From Pseudocitrobacter faecalis (GTDB lineage: Bacteria; Pseudomonadota; Gammaproteobacteria; Enterobacterales; Enterobacteriaceae), in assembly GCA_003315335.1 (NCBI GenBank), contig QNRL01000006.1, positions 327,834 through 391,833 of the forward strand: a stretch of DNA of 64,000 bases, given 5' to 3'. The position numbers and the translations under genes are program-made. The first letter of the stretch is position 1. Each line of letters opens with the position of its first letter. Below, one piece after another: positions 10,676 through 20,595 of the stretch. Below the pieces are notes generated by a model that saw only the letters and a program-made list of their open reading frames with translations, was not told where the DNA came from and searched no databases.

Positions 10676-12823
10676 TCATTGATGCGGCATATTTTGCTCA
10701 TAATCCTCAGGGTTGGAGAGCAAAACAGGGTTGGTGCAGCTTTCGTAATATTTCTGAATTTCGACCAAACGCTCGCGATGACGCTGATACCGGCGTAGCG
10801 CCTGAACGCCATTGTAGACGGCGCAGATAATCATCGTAATCATCAACAGGGTGGTCGCCAGATAGCGCCACAGGCCGCTACTGTCCGGCATGCGGTGCAG
10901 GTTAACGTGCTGCGTGCCGTTAGCGTCGGTAAAGATATTGGTGACGATGCCTTCTGCGTGGAACGGGGTGTGCATCAGCATTCCCGCCAGACGCTGGAAC
11001 TCGCTCCACTGCTGATGCGCCGGAAAGTCATACAGGCTCATCGTGGGATAAGGTTGGGTGACGAGATCGCTGCCTTCATCGCTGGTGATAAGAAAACCGC
11101 CGGGTGCCGGGCTGTTCAGCGCCTGTGCCGCGCGCGAAGTTTCCCGCAGAATAAATGGCGCGGTGGAAGTATCGACCAGATTATCGAGCGACTCAGCGCT
11201 AACCGGTCGCAGTAGAACGTTCACGCCGTCCAGACGCCCCGAATTAGCGCGCTTGACCAGCGTTTCCCAATCGCGCGTATTCCCCAGGTTCACCAGCGCA
11301 TTTTTGAGGCGCGAACATTCGTCTGCTGCCGAACAGAGATCTTTGGTTTTCAGCACAATATCGGCAAAGTCATCCAGCAGCACCATGCCTGATTTTTGAA
11401 TCGCCGAGCGCAGAGCCGGGCTGACGCGCGAGCTGTCATCCGGCGTTGGGTGCAGCTGACGGTTCACCGCCTGCACCAGCGCCGTAGCTTTATTGACGAT
11501 ATCGGATTCCGGCAGCGGCAGGCGCGGCGCGTTATTCCAGATAATCTGCGAGCAGTCGAATGGCAGGAATGGCGAACTTTCCTGTGCCGTCCAGGTGCCC
11601 GGCGAGTGAATATTACACATTCCGGTGCCCTGAAGCTGTAGCGTATCACCGACGCGCACGCCTGCTTTAGTAAGCTGATCGACGGTGGTGGCTTCAATCA
11701 CCTGCGCGCCTTTCAGCCAGGAGAGCGTGAATTTAAACGGCATGTTGAGCGGCACGCTCACCCATAGCATCACCACCACCAGCAGCGCGCCACCGGCAAT
11801 AACGGCGCTACGCAGCCAGTGCTGAAGCGGGAAATTTTTGACCTCATCATGCAGTGACAGGAAACGTCCCTGGCGCACCACGTGGCGGTCGAGATAGATA
11901 TCGATATCGGTTTGCTGACCAAGATCTTGTGCGACAAACGGCTGCCAGTGGCGTGGATAGATCAGGTCGATAATGCCGAGCGAGATGTTGTTAATGTGCT
12001 CCTGGTCGTTTTCACCGAACAGACCCCAGCGTTTGGGCGTGCCGCGCAGGCAGTGGATCTCACGCAGCGACGTTTTGGTCGGCGGCGCAAACAGCCCCCA
12101 CAGACCGGCCAGCAGCAGTAAAACCGCACCGCCCAGCAACCACGGGGTAAACACGCCAGGCAGAACCAGGCTGCAATAGAAAAGCAGAAACGCGCCAACT
12201 ATCAGCAGCGCTTCCCGTAGCCCGTCCGGGCGGCTTAGCGCGTACTCTTCATGCGTCTCCTGACGAATATTGAGCAACTCGATTTGTTCGCTCTCTTCAC
12301 CGCGAATCGACGCCTGCGTCGAGGTGGGTGATTCCAGCGCTTTACGCTGGCCTTCAAGGGTGTACTCTTTCAGAGAATAACCGTTGAGGGCAATCACCAG
12401 CGGAATATCCTCGGTGACGATAAGCTCGATGCTGTTTTCGTCGTTGATGTGCTGTTCCCAGAAGGGGGGCAGATGCACTTCGATGGAGTCGAGGAAATAG
12501 CGCCATTTGTTGGGATCGTCGGTCGTAATGCCGTAGCGGGTAATGGCGCGGGTCAGGGTGAAAACGGTATTGCTTTGCGCATTCAACGAGATAAGCGCAG
12601 GGGCGACTGTGGAACCCGACGCGGGGATCTGCTGGCTCTGGTTGAGATCTTCAAGATAGTTCTCAATACCGCGACGTTCTTCGTCGGTTAATTTGCGCGT
12701 GGTCGCGCCAGGGAACGCATGCAGCCAGGGTAAACGGCGTCGCTTTGCGCGCATGCGAATATACCAGCCCGCCACCAGGGCACAGACCAGTATCGCAGCG
12801 GTAAAGAGAGTCAATGTGCCCAT
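10676..12823 (-). CDS. igaA: Rcs phosphorelay inhibitor IgaA (YrfF)
   Basis: A 715-residue inner-membrane protein of the IgaA/UmoB family (K-12 YrfF about 711). IgaA holds down the Rcs envelope-stress phosphorelay and is essential in Salmonella when Rcs is functional. Predicted membrane segments lie at about residues 5-21, 204-245 (two passes), 338-360 and 655-680. The large region between 360 and 655 would face the periplasm. It is divergent from nudE. No truncation or frameshift is seen, which implies a normally restrained Rcs system. Confidence 0.95.
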   Translation of the reverse strand: MGTLTLFTAAILVCALVAGWYIRMRAKRRRLPWLHAFPGATTRKLTDEERRGIENYLEDLNQSQQIPASGSTVAPALISLNAQSNTVFTLTRAITRYGITTDDPNKWRYFLDSIEVHLPPFWEQHINDENSIELIVTEDIPLVIALNGYSLKEYTLEGQRKALESPTSTQASIRGEESEQIELLNIRQETHEEYALSRPDGLREALLIVGAFLLFYCSLVLPGVFTPWLLGGAVLLLLAGLWGLFAPPTKTSLREIHCLRGTPKRWGLFGENDQEHINNISLGIIDLIYPRHWQPFVAQDLGQQTDIDIYLDRHVVRQGRFLSLHDEVKNFPLQHWLRSAVIAGGALLVVVMLWVSVPLNMPFKFTLSWLKGAQVIEATTVDQLTKAGVRVGDTLQLQGTGMCNIHSPGTWTAQESSPFLPFDCSQIIWNNAPRLPLPESDIVNKATALVQAVNRQLHPTPDDSSRVSPALRSAIQKSGMVLLDDFADIVLKTKDLCSAADECSRLKNALVNLGNTRDWETLVKRANSGRLDGVNVLLRPVSAESLDNLVDTSTAPFILRETSRAAQALNSPAPGGFLITSDEGSDLVTQPYPTMSLYDFPAHQQWSEFQRLAGMLMHTPFHAEGIVTNIFTDANGTQHVNLHRMPDSSGLWRYLATTLLMITMIICAVYNGVQALRRYQRHRERLVEIQKYYESCTNPVLLSNPEDYEQNMPHQ

Positions 12824-13128
12824 GCTATTGCCATTATCCTTATTTTTGTCGGTCGCTTCATTCGTCTTTTTTATTATTCACTTTTAATACGAATGACTCA
12901 GGTCTTCACAGATTTGTTGCACACTATCGCAACTCGCGAGGATAACAAACCCCTCTGGCAGCGAATATCAGCAAATTCTCAAATTTGTTTCAACTTCTTG
13001 ACTTTTTGGAACAAATAAGGGTTATCAAAAACAATAGTTACGAAAATGTAAATAACAGCCATTTTAAATTGCCGGAATGCGCCTCCTGGCTCACAATGAC
13101 AACAGTCATCACAGCAAAGAACGGTCCA

Positions 13129-13689
13129 ATGAGTAAACCATTACAAAAACCCACGATTCTCCATGTTGAAACGGTCGCGCGCTCCCGTTTATTTAATGTT
13201 GAAAGCGTGGATCTGGAGTTTAGTAACGGAGTACGCCGCGTTTATGAACGCATGAAACCGTCGTCGCGTGAAGCCGTCATGATTGTGCCGGTGGTGGACG
13301 ATCACTTAATTCTCATCCGCGAATATGCCGTGGGCACCGAATCCTATGAGCTGGGGTTCTCTAAAGGGCTCATCGACCCGGGTGAAAGCGTTTTTGAAGC
13401 CGCGAACCGCGAGCTGAAAGAAGAAGTGGGATTCGGGGCCAACAACCTGACATTCCTGAAACAGCTCAGCATGGCGCCGTCTTACTTCTCCAGTAAGATG
13501 AATATCGTGGTGGCGGAAGACCTTTATCCCGAATCGCTGGAAGGCGATGAACCGGAACCGCTGCCGCAGGTGCGCTGGCCTATCGCCAATATGATGGAAC
13601 TGCTGGAAGAGCCGGATTTCAACGAAGCCCGTAATGTGAGCGCGCTGTTTTTGGTGCGTGAGTGGTTGAAGGGGCAGGGCAGGCTCTAA
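13129..13689 (+). CDS. nudE: Nudix hydrolase NudE (ADP compounds)
   Basis: A 186-residue cytosolic pyrophosphatase. The E. coli enzyme hydrolyses ADP-ribose, NADH and Ap3A. The Nudix box runs from G80 to G101, with E86, R94-E95 and E98-E99 in place. The frame is open for 48 codons upstream, but that extension is low-quality sequence; the ATG at 13129 gives MSKPLQKPTI and the E. coli length exactly. It is divergent from igaA and convergent with mrcA, from which a REP pair separates it. Confidence 0.96.
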   Translation: MSKPLQKPTILHVETVARSRLFNVESVDLEFSNGVRRVYERMKPSSREAVMIVPVVDDHLILIREYAVGTESYELGFSKGLIDPGESVFEAANRELKEEVGFGANNLTFLKQLSMAPSYFSSKMNIVVAEDLYPESLEGDEPEPLPQVRWPIANMMELLEEPDFNEARNVSALFLVREWLKGQGRL

Positions 13690-13697
13690 AGAGATTC

Positions 13698-13771
13698 GCC
13701 GGGTAGCGTTTCGCTTACCCGGCCTACAATTCATGCATCTTGTAGGCCTGATAAGCGAAGCGCATCAGGCA
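13698..13771. repeat. Pair of REP elements (BIME) between nudE and mrcA
   Basis: Two inverted REP units: GCCGGGTAGCG...TACCCGGCCTAC at about 13698-13727, and TGTAGGCCTGATAAGC...CGCATCAGGCA at about 13741-13771. They sit between two convergent genes, a common position for such elements, which can act as transcript 3' ends. Confidence 0.8.
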
Positions 13772-13785
13772 ATTTCGCTCTGCTG

Positions 13786-16338
13786 TCAGAACAACTCCTG
13801 CGATTCCCCGTTATCAATAATTTCCGTTCCCACCTCGCGAATCGATTGATGCGTCGGTTGGGTGCCTTCGATAAAGTACTCGGCACGGCTGTTGCCGCCG
13901 CTGGCCAACTGGCCGGTGCTGCGGTCAATATTGATCGTGACGATACCCGGCGGCGGCGTTAACGGCTGCTCCGGTACGCCGGCCAGAATGGCTTTCATAA
14001 ATGCATCCCACGCAGGCTGCGCACTTTTCGCACCGCCTTCGTAACCGGAAATCTGATCTTTAATCGCGCCAGAAGCAGACGTTCTGCCAAGATCGCGGCG
14101 GTGATCGTCAAAGCCAATCCACACTGAGGTTACCGCGCCCGGGCCGTAGCCTGAGAACCACGCATCTTTCGAACTGTTGGTCGTCCCGGTTTTACCGCCG
14201 ATATCGTGGCGTTGCAGGTCACGGCCCGCGCGCCAGCCAGTACCCTGCCAGCCCGGCTCGCCGAAGATATTGGTATTCATTGCGCTCTTAATCAGGAACG
14301 ACAGCGGCGTATTGATCACATGCGGGGCATACTCCTGCGCGCCGGTCTGTGCAACCAGCGACTGGTTAGCTTGTTCAAGCTGTGGCATCGGCACGCTGGA
14401 ATTCTGCGGCGTTTGAGATGCGGCGACATCCTCAACGTTTTTGTTTTCCAGCACGTCAGATTTCTTCGTTTCACCGTAAATTACCGGGATATTACACTCC
14501 GGACAGGCGATTTTGGGTTTCGCTTCGAAAATGACACCGCCCTGATCGTTCTCAATCTTGCTGATAAAGTACGGATCAACCAGGAAGCCGCCGTTCGCCA
14601 TTACCGCATAGCCGCGTGCGACCTGTAGCGGGGTGAAGGACGGTGAACCCAGTGCCAGTGATTCCGTGCGAACGATGTTCTCCGACGGGAAGCCAAAGCG
14701 CTGGAGATACTCCGCCGCATAATCGACGCCCATTGCACGCATGGCACGAACCATCACCACGTTTTTCGACTGACCTAAACCCTGGCGCAGGCGAATCGGG
14801 CCCGCGTATTCATTTGGCGAGTTCTTCGGACGCCAGTCTGAACCGGCCCCGGCATCCCAGCGGGAGATTGGCACGTCGTTCAGGATGCTGGCGAGCGTTA
14901 AGCCTTTGTCCATCGCCGCCGTGTACAGGAACGGCTTGATGTTGGAACCCACCTGACGCAGCGCCTGGGTGGCGCGGTTAAATTTGCTCTGGTTGAAATC
15001 GAAACCGCCGACCAGCGCGATGATCGCGCCATTCTGCGGGTTGATGGAAACCAGTGCCGAGTTTACATCCGGCACCTGCGACAACCACCAACTGTCGCCA
15101 ACCTGACGTACCCAAATCTGCTGCCCGGCCTGTACGACTTCGTTAACGCGGCGCGGGGTTGGCCCCTGCGAGGTGTCGGAACGCCAGGCGCGTGCCCAGC
15201 GAACGCCTTCCATTGTCAGGGAAACAGAGGTGCCATCGGCCAGCTGTGCGGTCGCTTCCGTTGCGCTGGCAGACATCACCACCGCCGGGCGCAACGGCCC
15301 GTAGGTTGGCAGCGCTTTCAGGGAATCGGTGATTTTTTGGCTATCCCACGGCGTTTCGCCCACTTTCCACAGAACATTAGACGGGCCGCGGTAGCCGTGG
15401 CGCATATCGTAATCCATCACATTGGTTCGCACGGCTAATTGCGCGGCCTGCTGATTTTTGCGCGTGATGGTGGTGTAAACGCGATAGCCGTCTTCATACG
15501 CCTGCTCGCCGTAGCGCTTCACCATCTCCTGGCGCACCATTTCGGTCAGGTAGGGAGCAGAGAAGGCGATTTCCGGGGCATGGTAGTCGGCATCAATCGG
15601 CTGGCTACGCGCCTGATCGTACTGTGCCTGAGTGATATACCCCTCGTTCAGCATACGCGACAACACCACGTTACGACGGGCGGTTGCGCGATCCATTGAA
15701 TAGAGCGGGTTGAAGGTGGAAGGCGCTTTCGGCAAACCGGCAATCACCGCCATTTCGCTCAGGCTCAGCTGATCGATGGATTTGCCGAAATAGACATGCG
15801 CCGCAGCGCCCACGCCGTAAGCGCGGTAACCGAGGTAAATTTTGTTCAGATAGAGTTCGAGGATCTCATCTTTGCTCAGCAACTGCTCGATGCGAATGGC
15901 CAGGAACACTTCCTTTATTTTACGCATCAACGTCTTTTCAGGGCTGAGGAAGAAGTTACGCGCCAGCTGCTGGGTGATGGTACTCGCCCCCTGCGATGCG
16001 TGACCGGAGAACAGCGCGACGCTGGCGGCACGGAAAATCCCCACCGGGTCAACCCCGTGGTGCTCGTAGAAACGGCTGTCTTCCGTGGCAATAAACGCCT
16101 TCACCAGCTCAGGCGGCATTTGACTGAGGGTGACCGGAATACGCCGTTTTTCGCCATACTGGGCGATCAGCTCGCCGTCTGCGCTGTAAACCTGCATTGG
16201 AATTTGCAGACGCACGTCTCTGAGCGTCGCAACATCAGGAAGCTGGGGCTCAATATACTTGTAGAGGCCATAAACCGAGCCTGCTCCCAGCAGAATGCAA
16301 CAGACTGCAAGGATTAATAAATACTTTACGAACTTCAC
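13786..16338 (-). CDS. mrcA: Penicillin-binding protein 1A (bifunctional peptidoglycan synthase)
   Basis: An 850-residue inner-membrane enzyme with glycosyltransferase and transpeptidase activities. It has one TM anchor (about 5-25), then the GT51 domain with catalytic FIATEDSRFYEHHG and the segment QGASTITQQLARN. The transpeptidase domain has the active serine in SNIKPF near 473 and the KTG box in GGKTGTT near 716. The GTG at 16336-16338 matches the K-12 start (MKFVKY); an in-frame ATG eight codons upstream (16362) would add MKLNGKSP and cannot be excluded. It is divergent from hofM. Confidence 0.96.
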   Translation of the reverse strand: MKFVKYLLILAVCCILLGAGSVYGLYKYIEPQLPDVATLRDVRLQIPMQVYSADGELIAQYGEKRRIPVTLSQMPPELVKAFIATEDSRFYEHHGVDPVGIFRAASVALFSGHASQGASTITQQLARNFFLSPEKTLMRKIKEVFLAIRIEQLLSKDEILELYLNKIYLGYRAYGVGAAAHVYFGKSIDQLSLSEMAVIAGLPKAPSTFNPLYSMDRATARRNVVLSRMLNEGYITQAQYDQARSQPIDADYHAPEIAFSAPYLTEMVRQEMVKRYGEQAYEDGYRVYTTITRKNQQAAQLAVRTNVMDYDMRHGYRGPSNVLWKVGETPWDSQKITDSLKALPTYGPLRPAVVMSASATEATAQLADGTSVSLTMEGVRWARAWRSDTSQGPTPRRVNEVVQAGQQIWVRQVGDSWWLSQVPDVNSALVSINPQNGAIIALVGGFDFNQSKFNRATQALRQVGSNIKPFLYTAAMDKGLTLASILNDVPISRWDAGAGSDWRPKNSPNEYAGPIRLRQGLGQSKNVVMVRAMRAMGVDYAAEYLQRFGFPSENIVRTESLALGSPSFTPLQVARGYAVMANGGFLVDPYFISKIENDQGGVIFEAKPKIACPECNIPVIYGETKKSDVLENKNVEDVAASQTPQNSSVPMPQLEQANQSLVAQTGAQEYAPHVINTPLSFLIKSAMNTNIFGEPGWQGTGWRAGRDLQRHDIGGKTGTTNSSKDAWFSGYGPGAVTSVWIGFDDHRRDLGRTSASGAIKDQISGYEGGAKSAQPAWDAFMKAILAGVPEQPLTPPPGIVTINIDRSTGQLASGGNSRAEYFIEGTQPTHQSIREVGTEIIDNGESQELF

Positions 16339-16457
16339 CGGAGATTTCCCATTTAGTTTCATTTGGGCAGTTTATAAACAAACGCGCGGTAGTATAAAGG
16401 CAAGCCAGATGCATTGATATAGCCGTCACCATGATGGCGTTTAAGGGATATCACGAA

Positions 16458-17246
16458 ATGGCTTTCGGATGCTGGCAAATAGGTCTTCATATTCAACAGG
16501 ATAAAATCGCGGCCATCGCGCTGCAACGCGTGCGCGGCGGCTGGGCGTTGCGTCGCTGGTGGCTTCTGCCGCTGCCCGCGGATTTCTCCTCACTTTCACC
16601 CGCCCAGACGGAAAACGCGCTGGAGGCGGCTCTCTCTGCCTGGCGGCGCGAGCTTCCTTGGCAACATGCGGTTAGCCTGGCATTTCCTGCACACCGCACC
16701 TTACAGAAAACGCTGCCGCAGGCGGCCATGACGCTGCGTGACAGCGAGCAGGCGCAGTGGATCGCCAGCGCGATGGCGCAGCAGTTGGCAATGGAGCCTG
16801 CTGCGCTCTGTTTCGATTATCAGCCAAACATACTGGCAGATGGCTGGAGCGTGACAGCGGCTCAGCGTAAGGACATCGACCCGTTACAGCGTGTCGCGCA
16901 CGCGCTCCGTTTGCATGTGACGGCGATTACGCCCGACGCCTGTGCACTGCGGCACTTTCTTCCCTGGCTGCCTCATGAGGCGGGCGGGCTGGCGTGGCAG
17001 GATAGTCGCCAGTGGCTATGGGCCAGCGCCTCAGGCTGGGGAAGCGTGTCGCGGGCGGAGGTGCCTTCGTTACAGCAACTCAGTACGCGACTAGCCATGC
17101 CTGAGCTGACGTTTTGTTGCGTGCAGGCTGAGAACGTTCCTCGCTTCGATCCCTGGTGTGTGATGGGGCAAATTCAGCCGCCGCTGCCAGCAGACAGCGA
17201 TGCGTTTGCCATCGCTATTGGCCTGGCGTTAGGAGCACAGGGATGA
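16458..17246 (+). CDS. hofM: PilM-like DNA-utilisation protein HofM
   Basis: About 262 residues; a divergent PilM/ComA-type protein related to the actin-like ATPase fold that builds the inner part of type IV pilus and competence machines. E. coli needs hofM for using external DNA as a nutrient. The ATG at 16458 gives MAFGCWQIGLH, aligning with K-12 MAFKIWQIGLH, and has AGGGA upstream; an ATG at 16431 would add nine residues. ITPDACALRHFLPW and the final AIAIGLALG are conserved. It is the first gene of hofMNOPQ and overlaps hofN by 4 bp. Confidence 0.88.
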   Translation: MAFGCWQIGLHIQQDKIAAIALQRVRGGWALRRWWLLPLPADFSSLSPAQTENALEAALSAWRRELPWQHAVSLAFPAHRTLQKTLPQAAMTLRDSEQAQWIASAMAQQLAMEPAALCFDYQPNILADGWSVTAAQRKDIDPLQRVAHALRLHVTAITPDACALRHFLPWLPHEAGGLAWQDSRQWLWASASGWGSVSRAEVPSLQQLSTRLAMPELTFCCVQAENVPRFDPWCVMGQIQPPLPADSDAFAIAIGLALGAQG

Positions 17247-17779
17247 GCGCTTCGGTAAATTTTCTCCCCTGGCGGCAATCCCGCCAGCGAAAACGCCGCC
17301 GCCTTGGGTGCCTCGTTTTGGCCGGTGTCATGCTGGCGCTCTTGATGTCAGGGGCCAGCAGGTTAGCGCAATCGCGACTGCAAGAGAGGCTGCTGGTTTG
17401 CCATGTTGATGCCGAGCGCCAGGTGATTCGCGCACTAACCCTGCGTGAAGAACAGATCGGACTCCGTCTGCAGGAACGCGAGCAGCAACTGCGGCAACAG
17501 GCTGCGCGACGGCAAACCCTTGCCTGGCAGGCGCGGCTGGCGGCGCTTGCCGAACGGTTGCCCGCGCAGGCATGGCTGACCGGTCTGAGTTACCAGAACG
17601 AAGTTTTGCAGCTTTCCGGCGTTCTGGTGCGTTTTTCCGCCTTGCACTCCCTTGATGAGCAGATGCAGCACATTGACGGTTTCCAGCCGGCCATCGCCGG
17701 AAAAATGGCGCGCGATAAAGACGGGCGTTGGCTGTTCAACTATCAGATGAAAAGGAGGGCCGTCGATGCTGCGCCCTGA
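17243..17779 (+). CDS. hofN: PilN-like DNA-utilisation protein HofN
   Basis: 178 residues. The MSASVNFLPWRQSRQRKRR start is the PilN-type NFLPWR motif followed by a basic cytosolic stretch and one TM helix at about 24-42. A Gln/Arg-rich coiled-coil region (about 50-105) and a small periplasmic domain follow. PilN-type proteins form the inner-membrane platform of the uptake machine. The start codon overlaps the hofM stop (ATGA). A longer frame beginning at 17156 only covers hofM in another frame. Confidence 0.87.
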   Translation: MSASVNFLPWRQSRQRKRRRLGCLVLAGVMLALLMSGASRLAQSRLQERLLVCHVDAERQVIRALTLREEQIGLRLQEREQQLRQQAARRQTLAWQARLAALAERLPAQAWLTGLSYQNEVLQLSGVLVRFSALHSLDEQMQHIDGFQPAIAGKMARDKDGRWLFNYQMKRRAVDAAP

Positions 17780-18194
17780 ACGCTGGCTCATTGGGATTGC
17801 CGGGCTGCTGTTGCTGGGGGGGAGCGGCGTGGCGTACCTGCTACGACCTGCATCCATCCCACAGAACGTCTGGACGCAACAGCAGATATTACGTATCGCC
17901 CGCTGGCGGAGCGTGATGCCGCTACAGGCGGCGCTGAACGTTGGCGGTGACACGGGCCTGGCTGCGAGCAAGCCTTTTTCCCCGATTGCTTTTCAACGTC
18001 CAGGGGCGGAACTGATGAGCTGGTCGCCCACCGGACACGGCGGTGAGCTGGTACTGGAAACCGTGTGGCAGCAGGTGCCATCGGTTTTTGCGCTACTCGC
18101 TGAGCGGGGAATGCGGGTAGTGGCGTTTTCCCTCAAGGCAGGAGAGCCGCGGCACGTGCTGACACTGCAACTGGAGGGGGACGATGCAGAGTAA
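17766..18194 (+). CDS. hofO: PilO-like DNA-utilisation protein HofO
   Basis: 142 residues with an N-terminal TM helix (about 6-24, IGIAGLLLLGGSGVAYLL) and a periplasmic remainder. Sequence similarity to K-12 HofO is low; the call rests on size, topology and operon position between hofN and hofP. It overlaps hofN by 14 bp and hofP by 11 bp. It is probably the PilO partner of HofN. Confidence 0.82.
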   Translation: MLRPERWLIGIAGLLLLGGSGVAYLLRPASIPQNVWTQQQILRIARWRSVMPLQAALNVGGDTGLAASKPFSPIAFQRPGAELMSWSPTGHGGELVLETVWQQVPSVFALLAERGMRVVAFSLKAGEPRHVLTLQLEGDDAE

Positions 18195-18558
18195 ATCACG
18201 CAGCGCGCTGATGCTGTTTCTCCCGTTGCTGCTGGGCATGCGCGATCCATTTTTGCCGGTAGACGATCCCTGTCGAATCGCGCAGCTCAGCCAGCTACGG
18301 TACGCGGGCAGTGTGGATAGCGGGCAACGACAGATTGCATTTTTGCGCGACGAAAAAGGAAAGTGGCGACGAATACAGCGAGAAGACCTGGTCATGTCTG
18401 GCTGGCGTATCACGGAAATCACAGCGGAAAGTCTGACGATGGAGACGGGCGAAGCCTGCGAGCCGTCGCAGTGGCGAATCATTAAAGGAGAAGTTGAGCA
18501 TGATAAAAAGGATAAGCCTGCTGGCGCTGTTACTGCTGCCGCTGCTGGCCGCCAGTAA
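18184..18558 (+). CDS. hofP: PilP-like DNA-utilisation protein HofP
   Basis: 124 residues with a hydrophobic N-terminus (LMLFLPLLLGM) followed by the RDPFLPVDDPC segment typical of HofP, then a small beta-rich domain (YAGSVDSGQRQIAFLRDEKGKWRRI) like PilP, which links the inner-membrane complex to the secretin. The last 20 codons overlap the hofQ signal-peptide region by 59 bp in another frame, giving a low-complexity tail (AAAAGRQ). Confidence 0.84.
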   Translation: MQSKSRSALMLFLPLLLGMRDPFLPVDDPCRIAQLSQLRYAGSVDSGQRQIAFLRDEKGKWRRIQREDLVMSGWRITEITAESLTMETGEACEPSQWRIIKGEVEHDKKDKPAGAVTAAAAGRQ

Positions 18559-19732
18559 AAATGTGTCGTTGGTTGTCGATGAGGTGCCGGTGACGCAGGT
18601 GCTGCAAACTCTGGCCGATCTCGAACAGCGCAATATGGTGATTGCGCCGGATGTGCAGGGTACGCTGTCGTTGCAGCTGAAAAATGTACCGTGGAAGCAG
18701 GCGCTGCAAACCGTCTTAACCAGCAGCGGATTAACGATGACCCAGGAAGGCAGCGTTATCGCCATTCACTCACAGGCCTGGCAGGAAGCGCGTCAGCAGC
18801 GAGCACAGGCCGAGCAGGAAAAACGCCAGCAGGCGCTTCCGCTGAAAAGTCGCAGTATCGTTTTGTATCACGCCGATGCGACGGAGCTCGCCAAGGCCGG
18901 GGAAAAGTTGCTGAGCCCGCGCGGCACGCTCACCGTTGATAAACGCACCAATCGGCTCATTCTGCGCGATGATGAAAACCATCTGCCGCTGTTTGATAGC
19001 TGGGCCAGCGAAATGGATATTCCCGTGGGCCAGGTTGAGCTGGCGGCCCACATCGTAACTATTAATGAAAAAAGCCTGCGCGAGCTTGGCGTGAAGTGGA
19101 CGCTGGCGGATGCAGCTAATCCGCCGGGGTTGGGTAAAGTGACCACCCTCAGTAGCGACGTGTCTGTGGCGGATGCGACCACCCGCGCCGGGTTTAACAT
19201 TGGCCGTATTAATGGTCGCCTGCTGGAGCTGGAACTTTCGGCACTGGAACAAAAGCAGCAACTGGAAATTATCGCCAGCCCGCGTTTACTGGCTTCGCAC
19301 CTGCAACCTGCCAGCATCAAGCAGGGGAGCGAAATTCCCTATCAGGTTTCCAGCGGCGAAAGTGGCGCGACCTCGGTAGAATTTAAAGAGGCGGTGCTGG
19401 GGATGGAAGTGACCCCTACAGTGCTACAGAAAAACCGCGTTCGTCTGAAACTGCACATCAGTGAAAATATGCCGGGGCAGGTACTGCAGCAGGCCGATGG
19501 TGAAGTGCTGGCTATCGATAAGCAGGAAATTGAAACCCAGGTGGAAGTACAGAGCGGCGAGACGCTGGCGTTGGGCGGAATATTCTCGCAAAAAAACAAA
19601 ACCGCGCGGGATGGTGTACCTTTATTGGGCGATATCCCGCTATTGGGCCAACTTTTCCGCCATGATGGCAAAGATAACGAGCGACGAGAGCTGGTGGTGT
19701 TTATCACGCCACGGATCATTTCCGCCCACTAA
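18500..19732 (+). CDS. hofQ: Secretin HofQ (DNA uptake outer-membrane channel)
   Basis: 410 residues, secretin family, with a signal peptide ending near residue 17 (LLLLPLLAAS). An N0/STN-like domain (about 20-85) and an N1 domain (about 110-180) precede the secretin barrel domain (about 220-408) with VPLLGDIPLLGQLFR and ELVVFITPRI. It is much shorter than PilQ because it lacks AMIN domains, as in K-12. The ATG at 18500 sits 9 bp after GGAG; a TTG two codons earlier is less likely. It forms the outer-membrane pore for DNA uptake in the hof operon. Confidence 0.92.
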   Translation: MIKRISLLALLLLPLLAASKNVSLVVDEVPVTQVLQTLADLEQRNMVIAPDVQGTLSLQLKNVPWKQALQTVLTSSGLTMTQEGSVIAIHSQAWQEARQQRAQAEQEKRQQALPLKSRSIVLYHADATELAKAGEKLLSPRGTLTVDKRTNRLILRDDENHLPLFDSWASEMDIPVGQVELAAHIVTINEKSLRELGVKWTLADAANPPGLGKVTTLSSDVSVADATTRAGFNIGRINGRLLELELSALEQKQQLEIIASPRLLASHLQPASIKQGSEIPYQVSSGESGATSVEFKEAVLGMEVTPTVLQKNRVRLKLHISENMPGQVLQQADGEVLAIDKQEIETQVEVQSGETLALGGIFSQKNKTARDGVPLLGDIPLLGQLFRHDGKDNERRELVVFITPRIISAH

Positions 19733-20001
19733 TCGCTGAAATTTCTTTACGAACTGGCGTCAGGTGTTTGACGTGAGACAGGATTTAGCATACAAGGAGT
19801 ACCGATTTGAGCGTCGGCGCCTCTTTCCCGTCTCCTTTAAGACGGCAATTTATTCTGTTGCCAAACCAGCCGGAGTATTGAGATAATTTTCAGTCTGACT
19901 CTCGCAGTATCGCACAAGAGGTTTCAGTTCATGTCCGGCGACGCCAGAATGTTTGCGGCGCGGATTTATCATTAACGAATAGTCTTAGTAGTACCAAAAA
20001 A

Positions 20002-20523
20002 ATGGCAGAGAAACGCAATATCTTTCTGGTTGGACCTATGGGTGCCGGCAAAAGCACTATTGGGCGCCAGTTAGCCCAACAGCTCAATATGGAATTTTAC
20101 GATTCTGATCAAGAGATTGAGAAACGGACAGGCGCTGACGTGGGCTGGGTCTTTGATGTCGAAGGCGAAGAAGGTTTCCGTGACCGCGAAGAAAAGATCA
20201 TCAACGAGCTGACCGAAAAACAGGGCATTGTTCTGGCGACAGGTGGTGGCTCTGTTAAATCTCGCGAAACGCGCAATCGTCTCTCCGCCCGCGGCGTGGT
20301 GGTTTATCTCGAAACAACCATCGAAAAACAGCTGGCACGTACGCAGCGCGATAAAAAACGTCCGCTGTTGCAGGTGGATGCACCGCAGCGCGATGTCTTC
20401 GTGGCGTTGGCCGATGAGCGCAACCCGCTGTATGAAGAGATTGCCGACATCACTATCCGTACTGACGATCAGAGTGCAAAAGTGGTCGCAAACCAGATCA
20501 TCCATATGCTGGAAAGCAACTGA
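20002..20523 (+). CDS. aroK: Shikimate kinase I
   Basis: A 173-residue cytosolic enzyme that phosphorylates shikimate at the 3-OH in the aromatic amino acid pathway. The Walker A loop GPMGAGKST is at residues 11-19 and the shikimate-binding GGGSV motif is near 80. The ATG at 20002 begins [10 protein letters not shown], the K-12 start. The 269 bp between hofQ and aroK should hold its promoter; no clear terminator or operator was recognised there. It heads the aroK-aroB-damX-dam-rpe-gph-trpS series. Confidence 0.97.
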   Translation: MAEKRNIFLVGPMGAGKSTIGRQLAQQLNMEFYDSDQEIEKRTGADVGWVFDVEGEEGFRDREEKIINELTEKQGIVLATGGGSVKSRETRNRLSARGVVVYLETTIEKQLARTQRDKKRPLLQVDAPQRDVFVALADERNPLYEEIADITIRTDDQSAKVVANQIIHMLESN

Positions 20524-20595
20524 TACTGGGCAGCGAACACCGCGTCAGCGTAAAGCGTTTAAGCGAATATAAGTAACCAAGGTGGACGTCGCGTT

